Assembly (NCBI GenBank): GCA_963677085.2 | Contig: CAXXFH010000004.1 | Span: 2,046,001-2,110,000 of the forward strand | Direction: 5' to 3' | Length of the DNA: 64,000 nucleotides | From: G963677085 sp963677085 | GTDB taxonomy: Bacteria > Planctomycetota > Planctomycetia > Pirellulales > Thermoguttaceae | In this document: positions 25,249-34,995 of the stretch, in pieces | How positions within the stretch are numbered: position 1 is the stretch's first letter | Layout of the letters: every line of letters starts with the position of its first letter | Position numbers and translations under genes: made by a program | The notes under the pieces: model-generated | Told to the model about the DNA's origin: nothing | Databases searched by the model: none | What the model saw: the letters and a program-made list of their open reading frames with translations, nothing else

Positions 25249-27525
25249 TTACTTCCGGTATTCGTCGCTCACCAGCCCGATCTTCTCGAACGGGATCGCC
25301 TCGAAGCCGGGGATCTTCTTGAAGACGACCGAGTCGGGCTTCAACTGGAAGTCGCCGGCCGCGGCGTCAACGAACCCGGGATCCTCGTCGTCGCCTAAGA
25401 CTAGGTTATCGACCACGGTGATCCGCTCGACCGGCGGCTTAGCCTCCGCGCTCGTGTTGATATATTTGCGGTAGCGATCGTCGGAGAACTTGAATTTCGA
25501 CGGAACCTGATTCGCCTGGTCACCGACGTTCATCCATTTTTTGCACTCAATGGCTACGTTGCGTTCGATCACCGTACCCATCGGCAGCAGCGGCTCTTCT
25601 TCCATCACCCGGGCGAGTTTTGGATAACGGGTGCTCCACGGCGGTTGTTGAAAGTTCAACCGTTGGGATTTTTCCAACAGGTCCCAACCGTCTTTCACGC
25701 CCGAGCCGGGCTTGCAACGCTTCAGCCCTCGAGCGTCGATGTGTACGGCCGCGTAGCAGTCGATCATGATGTTGTTCTGCACCACGTTGTCGCGCCCTCC
25801 GCCGATGAACGCACCATACTTGGCCTTGTAGAAGACGTTGCCGAAGAGCGTATCGCCGCTGTCGCAATCGTCGAGGTACACGGACATCGAGCCGCAGCCG
25901 GGTAGCGTGTTCAGGTCGTGGATGTAGTTCCACTTCACCAAGTTCCCACGGCTGGTCCAGTCTCGCCCGGTGTACATGGCGCCTACGTCGGACGTCTCCA
26001 GCGCGACGCTATGAATCTCGTTCAATTCGATCAGGTGCTCGTTGCCCGTATAACCAATGGCACAGTTGGGACCATCGTGCAGGAGATTATGCGCGAGATG
26101 ATTGCCAACGCCTCCCATGCTAATGCCCGGCGCGCCGGTGCGGCGCCGCAGCCCGAAGTGATGCACGTGGTTGTTTACGGCATAGAGTTGGGCGGGAGTC
26201 AACGTTTTTCGGTCGCCGCCGTACAGGCGAATCCCGCTCTTGCCCAGGTTGTAGAGATCGCAACCAACGACGCCGCTCTGCGTAGCCCCGGAGATGGCCA
26301 CGCCACAATCGCCCAGGTTTCGTAGCGTGCAACCGGCTACCCGATTGCCGGTGCCGCCGGAGATGACAATCCCTCGGCCGCAAGAGTCTTCCAGGGTCAG
26401 ATCGCGAAAGGTGAGGTACGAAGCGTTTTTGGCGACGATCATCGGGGCCGCATAAATGGTCAGCACCACGCGGTTCTGTTCGAGCGGCTTCGGCGGCCAG
26501 AAATAGAGCACAAGGTTCTCGCGATCCAGGTACCATTCGCCCGGGGCGTCGAGTTCCTCCAGCAAGTTCAACGCACAATAGCGTCGCGGAACCTTGTTCC
26601 ATTTCGACGACGGGCCGATGCCGTAACTGTGCGGCGCGGCCAGCTTGATTTCCTTCTTGGCCGCGTCGATCGTGTCGACCTGCAGGTATTCGTCGGCCCA
26701 ATCGTGGCACCAGTAGCCGTGGAGCCAGACGCCCTTGGCAGTATCCCAGCGGCCGGGCCGGTCTTCCTTGTAGACGAACGTACCACCGCGAACGCCCTTG
26801 GCACGCTCGCCCGAGCTGAGGTCCAAGGCTTCGAGACCGTTGTCGAGGACCTTCTCGATCGTCGCCCAACCCTCGTTGGGCCACCGGACAATCTTCATCG
26901 GCTGGCCGTCCAACAGCAACTCGGGCTGGCCGCTGAGGTCTTTGAACCGCGCAGGCAACGGTTTGAAAGCACCGATACCAAGCGACTTCAAGTCGGCCTG
27001 GCGAACTTGTTTCTGGGCAACTTCCTCAAGACGCTTCAAAACGGCCGGATCGCTCACCGTCTGAAATGCGGACGCCTCGATCTGACGACCACCAGTCAGC
27101 CGCACCACGGCACCCTCTTGCGCTCGATAGACGATCGGTGCGTCGGCCGTGCCCGAATCTTGCGAACCCAATTCGAGGACCTTATCGACGGGATACTCTC
27201 CTCCGGCCAGCCAAACAGTAACCCCAGCAGCCGGAAGGCCCTTTTCCGCCTTCAGCGCACGCACCGCATCTCGGGCACGTTCGAGCGACGCAAATGGTTT
27301 GTCGACCGTACCAGGATTACTGTTGTTACCCGAGGGAGCCACAAAAAAATCGGCCGCCGACAACGTCCCGCTGATCCCAACGACGAAAAGAAGTCCGAAG
27401 ACACTGCTTAGGATCGACCGAAAAATAACTTGCCGCTTCACCGGGCCGTGCTTCGCGACGGTCCTCTCGTTTTGCCTTGAAAAATGGTAAGTTGCTTTTG
27501 GGCCCGTCCTTAAGAACCGAGGCAT
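25249..27525 (-). CDS. Exported right-handed parallel beta-helix protein
   Basis: A 758-residue protein with pectate-lyase-like beta-helix coils. After the signal helix (SVFGLLFVVGISGTLSA, about residues 42-58) comes the family start FFVAPSGNNSNPGTVDKPF. Helix rungs include GIVISGGTGNRVAGCTLRN and CGVAISGATQSGVVGCDLYN. It probably acts on or binds a polysaccharide. It is related to the gene at 35684 (shared DAPGEWYLDRENLVLYFWPP region). CAGGAGAAAAATC marks the start at 27525. Unusually, residues about 5-39 before the signal helix are encoded by a 104-bp dispersed repeat. Confidence 0.85.
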   Translation of the reverse strand: MPRFLRTGPKATYHFSRQNERTVAKHGPVKRQVIFRSILSSVFGLLFVVGISGTLSAADFFVAPSGNNSNPGTVDKPFASLERARDAVRALKAEKGLPAAGVTVWLAGGEYPVDKVLELGSQDSGTADAPIVYRAQEGAVVRLTGGRQIEASAFQTVSDPAVLKRLEEVAQKQVRQADLKSLGIGAFKPLPARFKDLSGQPELLLDGQPMKIVRWPNEGWATIEKVLDNGLEALDLSSGERAKGVRGGTFVYKEDRPGRWDTAKGVWLHGYWCHDWADEYLQVDTIDAAKKEIKLAAPHSYGIGPSSKWNKVPRRYCALNLLEELDAPGEWYLDRENLVLYFWPPKPLEQNRVVLTIYAAPMIVAKNASYLTFRDLTLEDSCGRGIVISGGTGNRVAGCTLRNLGDCGVAISGATQSGVVGCDLYNLGKSGIRLYGGDRKTLTPAQLYAVNNHVHHFGLRRRTGAPGISMGGVGNHLAHNLLHDGPNCAIGYTGNEHLIELNEIHSVALETSDVGAMYTGRDWTSRGNLVKWNYIHDLNTLPGCGSMSVYLDDCDSGDTLFGNVFYKAKYGAFIGGGRDNVVQNNIMIDCYAAVHIDARGLKRCKPGSGVKDGWDLLEKSQRLNFQQPPWSTRYPKLARVMEEEPLLPMGTVIERNVAIECKKWMNVGDQANQVPSKFKFSDDRYRKYINTSAEAKPPVERITVVDNLVLGDDEDPGFVDAAAGDFQLKPDSVVFKKIPGFEAIPFEKIGLVSDEYRK
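27409..27512. repeat. Palindromic repeat, family B copy 1 (inside a gene)
   Basis: A 104-base element, an imperfect palindrome with TA at its ends, matching the reverse complement of 27927-28030 over its whole length (roughly three quarters of positions by eye). Shared blocks include CCGTGCTTCGC and CGGTCCTC. It lies wholly within the 5' part of the beta-helix gene and adds about 35 codons to it. Confidence 0.75.
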
Positions 27526-27926
27526 GATTTTTCTCCTGATGACACACGTGTGCCCTCGAAGCGGCCATTGTCGAATCGAGCGATGCAAGGGCGGCTGGGA
27601 CACTTCCCGGCAGTCCACAGGAATACGAGAATCCGCAAACATCCGGGCAATTGCGTGGGTGGGTTAGTAAGGTGGGAAAACCGGCTAGCGTTTTGCCAAA
27701 TCGGAAATTGACAAAGCCCTAGAAAGTGGCAATTGTCGAGAGGGCAGGAAACCGACCTACGTCTTCCTCACTCAGTCGATCCTACCATGCTACCAAAGCT
27801 AGCAGTCGAAGGCAAAAAAGCGGTGGTCAACACCGGCAAGCCGTTGTGCTGAAAAACCGTTTCAAAACCGGCATCGAATTCGTTCGGCAGATGCACGAAC
27901 CCGAGGCCGAGTTCGGAAATCGCTTC
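27526..27926. other. Intergenic, no gene seen
   Basis: About 400 bases upstream of the beta-helix gene, presumably holding its promoter. TGATGACACACGTGTGCC contains a small palindrome (ACACGTGT) about 15 bases before the coding start. No coding pattern was found. Confidence 0.45.
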
Positions 27927-28030
27927 TAAGGACAGCCCGAAAAGTAACTTCCCGACTTCCAAGGCAGAAATCGAGGACCGTTGCGAAGCACGGTCTGGCA
28001 AATCGGTAAGTTATTTGCCGGTCGGTCCTA
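27927..28030. repeat. Palindromic repeat, family B copy 2
   Basis: The inverted-orientation partner of 27409-27512. Outer arms around AAGTAACTTCCCGAC and GGTAAGTTATTTGCC pair imperfectly, with a central CCGTTGCGAAGCACGG. It has TAA/TTA at the borders, which may be a TA target site. Confidence 0.7.
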
Positions 28031-28135
28031 ATGCGGTACGACCGCAACCGAATAGCGGACGCCGATTTATAAACGGCCCGCTCCCGTCGGTCGCTAACAT
28101 GCGCGCACCATGCACAGAAGTTGCGAGGCAAGACC

Positions 28136-28414
28136 CTAAGAAACCTCAATCGCGTTAGTGAGTTGTTGGCCGCCGGGATGGGCCATCGCTGCATGCTGAG
28201 CAAGCTGCTTGCAGTAGTACGTGTTACAGTATCCGTTCAGCCGTACCCCGTTTCGGTCGACTTCTACCCGCAGATTGCGGATGCCGCGTCCGGTCTTGCT
28301 TCGCACTGCCTGCTCGATCGAGGCAGCCAACTCCTCGGCCTCTTCCAGCGTGGCCGGCAAGGGATAGCCGGTCTCACGCGAAGAGACGCTTGTCTTGACG
28401 AATTTATCCCGCAT
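28136..28414 (-). CDS. Small BON-like domain protein
   Basis: A 92-residue protein whose C-terminal half fits a BON domain: NLRVEVDRNGVRLNGYCNTY, then a short helix and a final TNAIEV strand. BON domains bind membranes or periplasmic partners, but no export signal is seen here. A strong AAGGAGGAACC precedes the start at 28414. It is similar to the product of the gene at 28680 on the same strand (shared YxKQLAQ helix). Confidence 0.65.
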   Translation of the reverse strand: MRDKFVKTSVSSRETGYPLPATLEEAEELAASIEQAVRSKTGRGIRNLRVEVDRNGVRLNGYCNTYYCKQLAQHAAMAHPGGQQLTNAIEVS

Positions 28415-28679
28415 CGGTTCCTCCTTGGTACTGGTGCCGACCAGTTTCCTTTTGCCGTCGCCAGTGAAAATCACGCAAGGAACCTCCGTGTCCCATCGCA
28501 CGGCAAGTCGCGTCTAGGCGAACACCTTTCCGCCCCGCAATGACTTGCCGATGACCACCCCCCCTGCGCCATCAGCTCTACAAAAAACCGGCAACCCATT
28601 CACGAAATTATGACATGCTAGCAGCGATTCCGGCCTTAGTGGATTGCACTTTTTCGTTCGGCAATCACGCCACCGTGCA

Positions 28680-28898
28680 TCACTTAACGTGAATCGAGTT
28701 AATCACTTCCACTTCCCGACAGACGGTGCGAACCACTTCTTGCGCCAACTGCTTGTGGTAGAAACTGGACACCACACCAGAAATCAGCAGTGAGCCGTTA
28801 CGGTCTTCCACCCGGAGGTCGCGCAATTCGTAAATCGGGCTACTGGCCAATGCAGATTGTGCGCGGGGTTGAATTCCGGTCGTTGAAGCCGTACCCAT
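28680..28898 (-). CDS. Small BON-like domain protein
   Basis: A 72-residue protein made of little more than one BON-like domain: LRVEDRNGSLLISGVVSSFY, then HKQLAQEVVRTV, then INSIHV. GGGAGGGGG lies about 12 bases upstream of the ATG. It is a paralogue of the gene at 28136, 265 bases further on. No signal peptide is visible. Function is unknown. Confidence 0.6.
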   Translation of the reverse strand: MGTASTTGIQPRAQSALASSPIYELRDLRVEDRNGSLLISGVVSSFYHKQLAQEVVRTVCREVEVINSIHVK

Positions 28899-29479
28899 GA
28901 GATGGCCAAACCCCCTCCCTGCATTAACCCATTCTTCCCTGAAGGGAGCAAAGCTAGCAACTCAAGTCGCGTACCGTTGATTCATCCACGAAGAAGGAGA
29001 AGCGAACGTTCAACCTTCCGGCTCCAAACGGCGACCGCAACTGTCCCCGGCAATTTGCCCCTCAGCTACTGGCGCGACTCACGCCTGACACCAAGCATCC
29101 ACCTTACCGGCGCCAGTTATCGAGCAACCCCATCACTGCACGTTAATCTATGTCTTGTCGCCAGCGCACGTCAACCCCCAGTGGCCGAAAAAATACGTTC
29201 TTTGGGAAAGCCCAAGGCCCCCAACGTTCGGCTGCCAGTCCAGCGCGGCGGGCCATGTCCGCGGCGTTCGGTTTGCCTTGGCACCAAGGCGACAGAAAAC
29301 GCCCCCGCAAAGCCCCTTTACCCCATAAACACCCAACGCGGCACGGGAAGCCTTAAACAGACATGCCCCGACGCCGCGAAGGACGTTGATGAGATGAAAA
29401 GACGCTGCCGGGAAAACTGCATGGCGCGACACTCTGGCAATCACAAACAGCCAACCGTTCGCTTACGCCCCGCAAACCG
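28899..29479. other. Intergenic, about 580 bases, no gene supported
   Basis: A plus-strand frame of about 200 codons spans this region, but it has no ribosome site, is rich in Pro, Arg and Ser, and shows no domain pattern. I regard it as chance. Confidence 0.45.
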
Positions 29480-30139
29480 TCAGCTAATCTTGCCGGACGA
29501 TTTCAGGTAAGCGATCACTTCGTCCGCCAGTTGTTCGGCCGTCTTGCTGCTGCCGTCGAGAACCAACTCGGGATTCTCCGGAGCCTCGTACGGATCGTCG
29601 ATGCCGGTGAACCCCTTGATCTCTCCAGCGCGGGCCTTCTTGTAAAGCCCCTTAGGATCGCGCTGTTCGCACAACTCAAGAGGGGTGTCCACGAAGACCT
29701 CTACGAAATCGCCGTTGGCAGACATCGCCCGGGCGTTGTCGCGGTCGACCCGATACGGGCTGATGAACGCCGTCAGAGCAACCACCCCGGCGTCGCAGAA
29801 AAGCTTGGCAACCGTACCGATGCGCCGGATGTTCTCTTCTCGATCCTGCGCAGAAAATCCAAGTCCAAACCGCTTGGCGAATTCTTCCCCGTGCTTCTCC
29901 TTGAGCATGCCAGGAGCGGCATTCAGACCGTGGCGAATGTTGTCGCCATCGAGCACGAAGCTGCGGATGCCCGCCGAATGCAGTTTGTGATCGACCAGGT
30001 TGGCAATGGTACTTTTGCCACAGGCACTAAGCCCCGTAAACCAAATGACACATCCTTTGTGGTTGTTCAGTTGCTCGCGTTCTTCTCGCGAGACAGCATG
30101 CTCGTGCCAGTGGACTTCTACTTTGTGTTCCTCAGTCAT
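29480..30139 (-). CDS. cysC: Adenylyl-sulfate kinase CysC
   Basis: A 219-residue cytoplasmic enzyme that phosphorylates adenylyl-sulfate to PAPS in sulfate activation. The P-loop is GLSACGKST (residues about 35-43), followed by the family blocks LDGDNIRHGLN, IRRIGTVAKLF and FISPYRVDRD. The stand-alone form is of normal length. GGGAG lies 11 bases before the start at 30139; the open frame upstream is not coding-like. A sulfate activation gene fits the sulfatase-rich lifestyle, but no other sulfate gene adjoins it. Confidence 0.93.
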   Translation of the reverse strand: MTEEHKVEVHWHEHAVSREEREQLNNHKGCVIWFTGLSACGKSTIANLVDHKLHSAGIRSFVLDGDNIRHGLNAAPGMLKEKHGEEFAKRFGLGFSAQDREENIRRIGTVAKLFCDAGVVALTAFISPYRVDRDNARAMSANGDFVEVFVDTPLELCEQRDPKGLYKKARAGEIKGFTGIDDPYEAPENPELVLDGSSKTAEQLADEVIAYLKSSGKIS

Positions 30140-30814
30140 AGCGAGCAGGACTCCCTTATTGCCGGTGTAAAGTGATAGTTGATGCGTTGATGTAATGTTT
30201 CCGCACGATGGCATCCCGACGAAATTCAATAGGATGTCATTCGATTTCTACTTTTCTAAAAATGTCCCCAACGCCCCCGGAAGACAGGCAATATCAACAA
30301 TCTAGGCGATACAAAATTGCCTAAGGCGGCGTGTCGACCACCAGAGCAACTTTGCTCCACCTCGCTTGCTTACCAATTTTAAAGCCAGGGCGTTTTGAAA
30401 CCCAGGGCACGTCGAGCACCGGCTCGCCACGCAAACCGGGCTGCCGCAACCAAGTGAGAATCGACTCCCGCTGGACACCAATCTCGACCGAAAACCGCCG
30501 AGGACTTGCCCTCAACGGCGCAGATCCTTCCCCGATAAGGATTGCTTCATGCTGAAAAGCGCTTATCATACGGGAGCCGTGATGCTGGGGCAAGAAGAAT
30601 GGCAACCGCGAGCCGCGAGACTACCTGAACCACTTCTCTTTCCAGCTCTTCTTGCAGCCCCTATTTTAACTACCACTAAAGCACACATCGCACTAGGACG
30701 ATGGAACAGGAAGCTGGCTGCGTCGCAAACACTGGGGTCGCCAGCATTTTTGAACGTCGGTATAATACCGCGTTCGTTACCAATCGTTCGGTATTCTCCA
30801 GGAAGTGATTCAGC
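30140..30814. other. Intergenic, about 675 bases, no gene supported
   Basis: Divergent spacer between cysC and the glucan phosphorylase gene. Short frames on both strands are mutual shadows without recognisable patterns. AGGAAGTGATTCAGC at its end is the ribosome site of the next gene. Confidence 0.45.
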
Positions 30815-33013
30815 ATGAGTCAGATCGAAATGGTCCCCAGCCGCGCGGCAGAGTCGTCGGCAGAAGTTGGTCTTACTGCAGTGACGATGTACGACAAATG
30901 TGTCGCACTGGCAAGAAACCTGTGGTGGAGTTGGCATCCGGAAGTAATCAATCTCTTCCGCGATCTCGACCCCATTCGCTGGCGTCAACTCGATCACAAC
31001 CCGATTGCTCTACTTTCGGAGTTCACGCCCGAGCGGCTTGAGATGCGTGCGGCTGAGTTGGTCCTCTACAGCCGCATCAACCATGCCTATCGTCGGCTGA
31101 AGGAATACATGTCGGAAATCCCGCTCTGGGGAAAAACGCACGCCGGGGTGTTGGGTTCCAAGCCGGTGGCCTATTTCTCTCTGGAGTTCGGCGTTCACGA
31201 ATCGATTCCCATCTATTCGGGTGGTCTTGGCGTGCTCTCGGGCGACCACATCAAGAGTGCCAGTGGGCTGGGAGTGCCGTTGGTTGCCATCGGACTGTTC
31301 TACGACCAGGGCTACTTCAAACAACATCTCGACCTGGAAGGCTACCAGCAAGAGGAGTACCTCGACACGAAGGTCGAAAACCTCCCCATGGAGCCCGCCC
31401 GGGGTCCCGACGGTAAGCCCATCACCATCGAAATCCAAACCCGTACCGGCACCCTGCAAGCCAAAGTGTGGCTAATGCGCGTCGGGCGAGTGCGTCTTTA
31501 CCTGCTCGACTGCGATGTGCCCGGCAACAGCCCCGAAGACCGCGAACTGACCTCCCGTCTCTACGGTGGTGACAATCGTACGCGTATCCGCCAGGAACTG
31601 GTGGCCGGTGTCGGTGGAGTCCGCGCCTTGCGGGCCTTGGGCATCGCCCCAGGCGTCTACCACCTCAACGAAGGCCATAGCGGGTTTGCCACCCTGGAAG
31701 TCATTCGCGAGAAGATGAAAGACGACGGCATGAGCTTCGACGACGCCCTGCGCGAGGTCGCCCAGCACACCGTCTTCACCACCCATACGCCCGTTCCGGC
31801 CGGTCACGACCGCTTCGACGGCGGCCTGATCGAAGAACACTTGGGCCCCCTGCGGGATGAGTTGGGAATCTCCTTCGAACAATTGATGGGCCTCGGCCGC
31901 GTCGAACCGCAAAACGAACACGAAACCTTCTGCATGACCGTGCTCGGACTGAAGCTCTCGCGCCGGGCCAACGCCGTGAGCAACCTGCACGGCCACATCA
32001 GCCGACGCATGTGGGCACACCTCTGGCCCTGGCGGGTGGAAGAAGAAATCCCCATCGGTCATATCACCAACGGTGTACACATCCCCAGTTGGTTGTCGTA
32101 TCAGATGCAACAGCTTTACGATCGCCACTTCCCGGCCGGCTGGGATCAGACGATGGGCGAGCCCGAGGTCTGGCAGGCGATCCACCATGTCGATCCCGGC
32201 GAACTTTGGGAAACCCACCACGCGCTGAAGAACCTGCTGCTGGCGTTCGTCCGCCGGCGCGTCAGCCGGCAATGTCGTCGTCGCGGCGAAAGCGACGAGG
32301 CCGTCGAGGCTGCTCGCACCATGCTCGACCCCAACGTGCTGACCATCGGTTTCGCCCGACGGTTCGCCACCTACAAACGGGCCGACCTGATCCTCTCCGA
32401 CCCCGATTGGCTGGCCAACTTGGTCAATGATCCCGATCGGCCAATCCAAATTATCTTCGCCGGCAAGGCCCACCCGGCCGACGAGCCCGGTAAGGGACTG
32501 ATCAAAAAGATCTCCAACCTGCGACACGACCCGCGGTTTGCCGGGAAGATCGCCTTTGTGGAAGACTACGATATCAACGTCTGCCGCCACTTGATTCAAG
32601 GGGTCGACGTCTGGATGAACAACCCCCGCCGGCCGCTGGAGGCCTCGGGCACCAGCGGCGAGAAGGCCGTGCTCAACGGGGCGCTGAACCTCTCGATCCT
32701 CGACGGGTGGTGGGCCGAAGCTTACGACGGCACCAACGGCTTCGCCATCGGCAAGGGCACGCAACACATCGACACCAAGGTGACCGACCAGCGAGATGCC
32801 GTCTATCTGCAACGTGTCCTTGAGGAAGAGGTCATTCCGCTGTACTATGACCGCGATATCGACGGCCTGCCGCGGCACTGGATCAAGCGAATGATGAACT
32901 CCATCAGCTCGCTGGCATGGCGGTTCAGTTCCCACCGCATGGTGGCCGACTACGTCCGCTGGGCCTACCTGCCCGCCTCCGGTGGGTTAAGTTGCGATAT
33001 GAGCGTTCGGTAG
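30815..33013 (+). CDS. glgP: Alpha-glucan (glycogen/maltodextrin) phosphorylase
   Basis: A 732-residue PLP-dependent enzyme releasing glucose 1-phosphate from alpha-1,4-glucans. Family blocks are AYFSLEFGVHESIPIYSGGL near residue 115, LNEGHSGF with its conserved His, and ASGTSGEKAVLNGALNLSI near residue 610, which belongs to the PLP/phosphate site of this short-form subfamily. Length suits the alpha-glucan phosphorylase group rather than the longer animal/E. coli type. AGGAAG lies before the ATG. It stands alone. Confidence 0.93.
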   Translation: MSQIEMVPSRAAESSAEVGLTAVTMYDKCVALARNLWWSWHPEVINLFRDLDPIRWRQLDHNPIALLSEFTPERLEMRAAELVLYSRINHAYRRLKEYMSEIPLWGKTHAGVLGSKPVAYFSLEFGVHESIPIYSGGLGVLSGDHIKSASGLGVPLVAIGLFYDQGYFKQHLDLEGYQQEEYLDTKVENLPMEPARGPDGKPITIEIQTRTGTLQAKVWLMRVGRVRLYLLDCDVPGNSPEDRELTSRLYGGDNRTRIRQELVAGVGGVRALRALGIAPGVYHLNEGHSGFATLEVIREKMKDDGMSFDDALREVAQHTVFTTHTPVPAGHDRFDGGLIEEHLGPLRDELGISFEQLMGLGRVEPQNEHETFCMTVLGLKLSRRANAVSNLHGHISRRMWAHLWPWRVEEEIPIGHITNGVHIPSWLSYQMQQLYDRHFPAGWDQTMGEPEVWQAIHHVDPGELWETHHALKNLLLAFVRRRVSRQCRRRGESDEAVEAARTMLDPNVLTIGFARRFATYKRADLILSDPDWLANLVNDPDRPIQIIFAGKAHPADEPGKGLIKKISNLRHDPRFAGKIAFVEDYDINVCRHLIQGVDVWMNNPRRPLEASGTSGEKAVLNGALNLSILDGWWAEAYDGTNGFAIGKGTQHIDTKVTDQRDAVYLQRVLEEEVIPLYYDRDIDGLPRHWIKRMMNSISSLAWRFSSHRMVADYVRWAYLPASGGLSCDMSVR

Positions 33014-33323
33014 CTCGCCGGTGCCACGCGCCGCCCTGGCCTCACCTGCCGCCGGATTCGGGTGACATGTCCACGCTTGCGTGGGCATGCTGGCCGCTGA
33101 TTCCATCAACGCCACGGTGTGCGTCGACCTGATAAACGCCAGGATCGCTGGGCGTGTGTGACGGTACCGTCGCCGCAGTCACGATCCATGAACGCGGTCG
33201 CCGCAGCGTTTCATGTTGGCCGTGCCAGCGCGGCCGTAGTCACTCGCCCCCGCCGTGTGTTCATGGCGGGCCAAATCGGTAATTTGCGCCCCCAGCCCCC
33301 AATCCCTAACCTAGCCCCCAGCC
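33014..33323. other. Intergenic with a partial family C palindrome
   Basis: CATGTCCACGCTTGCGTGGG and following bases (33066-33089) form a hairpin with stem CCACGC/GCGTGG. This is one arm of the family C palindromes at 35428 and 41027. Nothing else was found. Confidence 0.5.
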
Positions 33324-33914
33324 ATGAAAATCTACATCGTCCTCGGACACCAGAACCTGGGCAGCTTCAACCACGCCATCGTCGAAACGGCCATCGCACA
33401 ACTGCAAGCCGACGGCCATGAAGTGATCTTCCACGACCTGTACCAGGAAAAATTCGACCCGATTCTGCACCAAGATGAAATCACCGGCGCCGCACCGCTG
33501 GACCCGATCATCCAGAAGCACATCGACGAACTTCTCGCCGCCGATGGAATCATGGTCGTGCATCCCAACTGGTGGGGCCAGCCGCCGGCCATCCTTCGCG
33601 GCTGGCAAGACCGCGTGTTGAAGCAGGGCCAAGTCTACAAGTTCGGGCCCAACGGCCCCGAGGGGAAACTCAAGAGCAAACGCGTGTTGGTAATCACTAC
33701 CTCGAACACACCCCGCGAAGACGAACTACGGCTGTTCGGCGATCCGCTGGAGAACCTCTGGAAAAACTGCGCCTTCGGGCTGTGCGGCGTCGACGCGGCC
33801 GACTTTTGCCGCCGCAACTTCGAGTCGATCATCATGAGCACGCCCGAGCAACGCAAGGCGTGGCTCGACGAGGTCGTCGCCCTGGTCAAGCGGCAATTCC
33901 CGGCCGCCGACTGA
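33324..33914 (+). CDS. NAD(P)H-dependent flavodoxin-fold oxidoreductase
   Basis: A 196-residue protein of the flavodoxin_2 (NQO1/KefF-like) family, which reduces quinones or similar acceptors with bound FAD or FMN. Typical blocks are KIYIVLGHQNLGSFNHAI at the N-terminus, DGIMVVHPNWWGQPPAILRG (residues about 73-92) and QVYKFGPNGPEGKLKSKR. No clear ribosome site was found before the ATG. Convergent with the next gene, four bases apart. Confidence 0.87.
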   Translation: MKIYIVLGHQNLGSFNHAIVETAIAQLQADGHEVIFHDLYQEKFDPILHQDEITGAAPLDPIIQKHIDELLAADGIMVVHPNWWGQPPAILRGWQDRVLKQGQVYKFGPNGPEGKLKSKRVLVITTSNTPREDELRLFGDPLENLWKNCAFGLCGVDAADFCRRNFESIIMSTPEQRKAWLDEVVALVKRQFPAAD

Positions 33915-33917
33915 TGC

Positions 33918-34475
33918 CTACTGCATCCCGTCGATCATCTGGCGAAATGTCACGGCGTTGGCTTCCACCGTTTGGGCCGGACCGTAGAACTTCACGAAAT
34001 AGTTCGCCCGTGGAGTCTCGATGATTGCCGCCAACATGCGGTAGCCGGACCGTTTCACCGCGGGCGCAAACGGCCCACGTGAGTCGGCAAACGTGCCTGA
34101 CAGATCGACCAAGTGAACAACCCGTCCAGCGACGGTTCTCTTCTCGACCTTGGCCTGATCTTCCGACTTGCTCCCATCGGGCTGGGTGAACTGGCCAATC
34201 CAGCGTTGAATGTTGGCTTCGACCGAACCGCCGGCCGCCATCACGGTCACCCGACCGTCGGGCTCGTTACGTTCGGCTCCCGGCACGGCGAACTCGTAGT
34301 CGATAATTCCCACCCGGGGTGTCTTCCGAACCCAATGGGCCGGAGCGATCAGTTTGTTGGCCCCCAGCAGAAGCAGCTGACCTTTGAGCGGCTGCTGTTC
34401 GTCGGCGGCTTGCACTACATGGAAACCGGACAACAGAAGCGGTATCGCCAGCAACGTAAATGCAACAACCTTCAT
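33918..34475 (-). CDS. Exported hypothetical protein
   Basis: A 185-residue protein with a signal peptide (residues about 1-22, MKVVAFTLLAIPLLLSGFHV). The rest looks like one alpha/beta domain with WVRKTPRVGIIDYEFAVPG and a late YFVKFYGPAQTVEANAVTF. Similar unnamed proteins seem common in planctomycetes, but I cannot assign a function. GAGAGGT lies before the start at 34475. Confidence 0.7.
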   Translation of the reverse strand: MKVVAFTLLAIPLLLSGFHVVQAADEQQPLKGQLLLLGANKLIAPAHWVRKTPRVGIIDYEFAVPGAERNEPDGRVTVMAAGGSVEANIQRWIGQFTQPDGSKSEDQAKVEKRTVAGRVVHLVDLSGTFADSRGPFAPAVKRSGYRMLAAIIETPRANYFVKFYGPAQTVEANAVTFRQMIDGMQ

Positions 34476-34644
34476 GGGAATACCTCTCGATTGGCAGACA
34501 ATTGAGTATCGAGAGATATTGTAGGACGATCGGACCAATCGAAACGAAACGACGGGAAACTGCAACCATGCGTCCAAGACGTTAGACACGTTCGTCCCGG
34601 CTTCCACCGATTGGACACTTCGTTGGCTCGGTGGTTGAGTAGTC

Positions 34645-34995
34645 TTACCCTGGCGGCCAAGTAAACTTCCGTCCGGCCAGCAGGTGGAAGTGCAGGTGCA
34701 TCACCTCTTGCCCTGCGTCGCGGCCGCAGTTGGTCACCACGCGGTAGCCGCCGTCAAGCCCTAGCTGGGCAGCCATCTTGCCCATCGCGACGAACAAATG
34801 CCCTACGACGGCCGCATCGTCGTCGGCCACGTCGTCGACCGAAGCGATCTCCTTCTTGGGAATCACGATCAGGTGCGTCGGCGCCTGAGGGCTGATGTCC
34901 TCGAAGGCCAAACAAAGGTCGTCTTCGTAGACGATCTTGGCGGGAATCTCGCGGTCGATGATCTTTTTGAAAATGGTCTTTTCTTCAGCGCTCAT
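34645..34995 (-). CDS. HIT family protein (histidine triad hydrolase)
   Basis: A 116-residue HINT-type nucleotide-binding protein. The family start IFKKIIDREIPAKIVYEDD and the triad MHLHFHLLAG near the C-terminus are clear. HIT hydrolases cleave nucleoside phosphoramidates. The ATG at 34995 overlaps the end of the Trm112-family gene by 11 bases, so translation is probably coupled. Confidence 0.93.
   Translation of the reverse strand: MSAEEKTIFKKIIDREIPAKIVYEDDLCLAFEDISPQAPTHLIVIPKKEIASVDDVADDDAAVVGHLFVAMGKMAAQLGLDGGYRVVTNCGRDAGQEVMHLHFHLLAGRKFTWPPG

Noticed and set aside
28902..29510. Plus-strand frame of 202 codons between the BON-like and cysC genes
   Set aside because: No ribosome site, low-complexity composition and no domain pattern; treated as intergenic.
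31472..32935. Minus-strand frame of 487 codons opposite the glucan phosphorylase gene
   Set aside because: Antisense shadow of a gene with clear family motifs on the plus strand.
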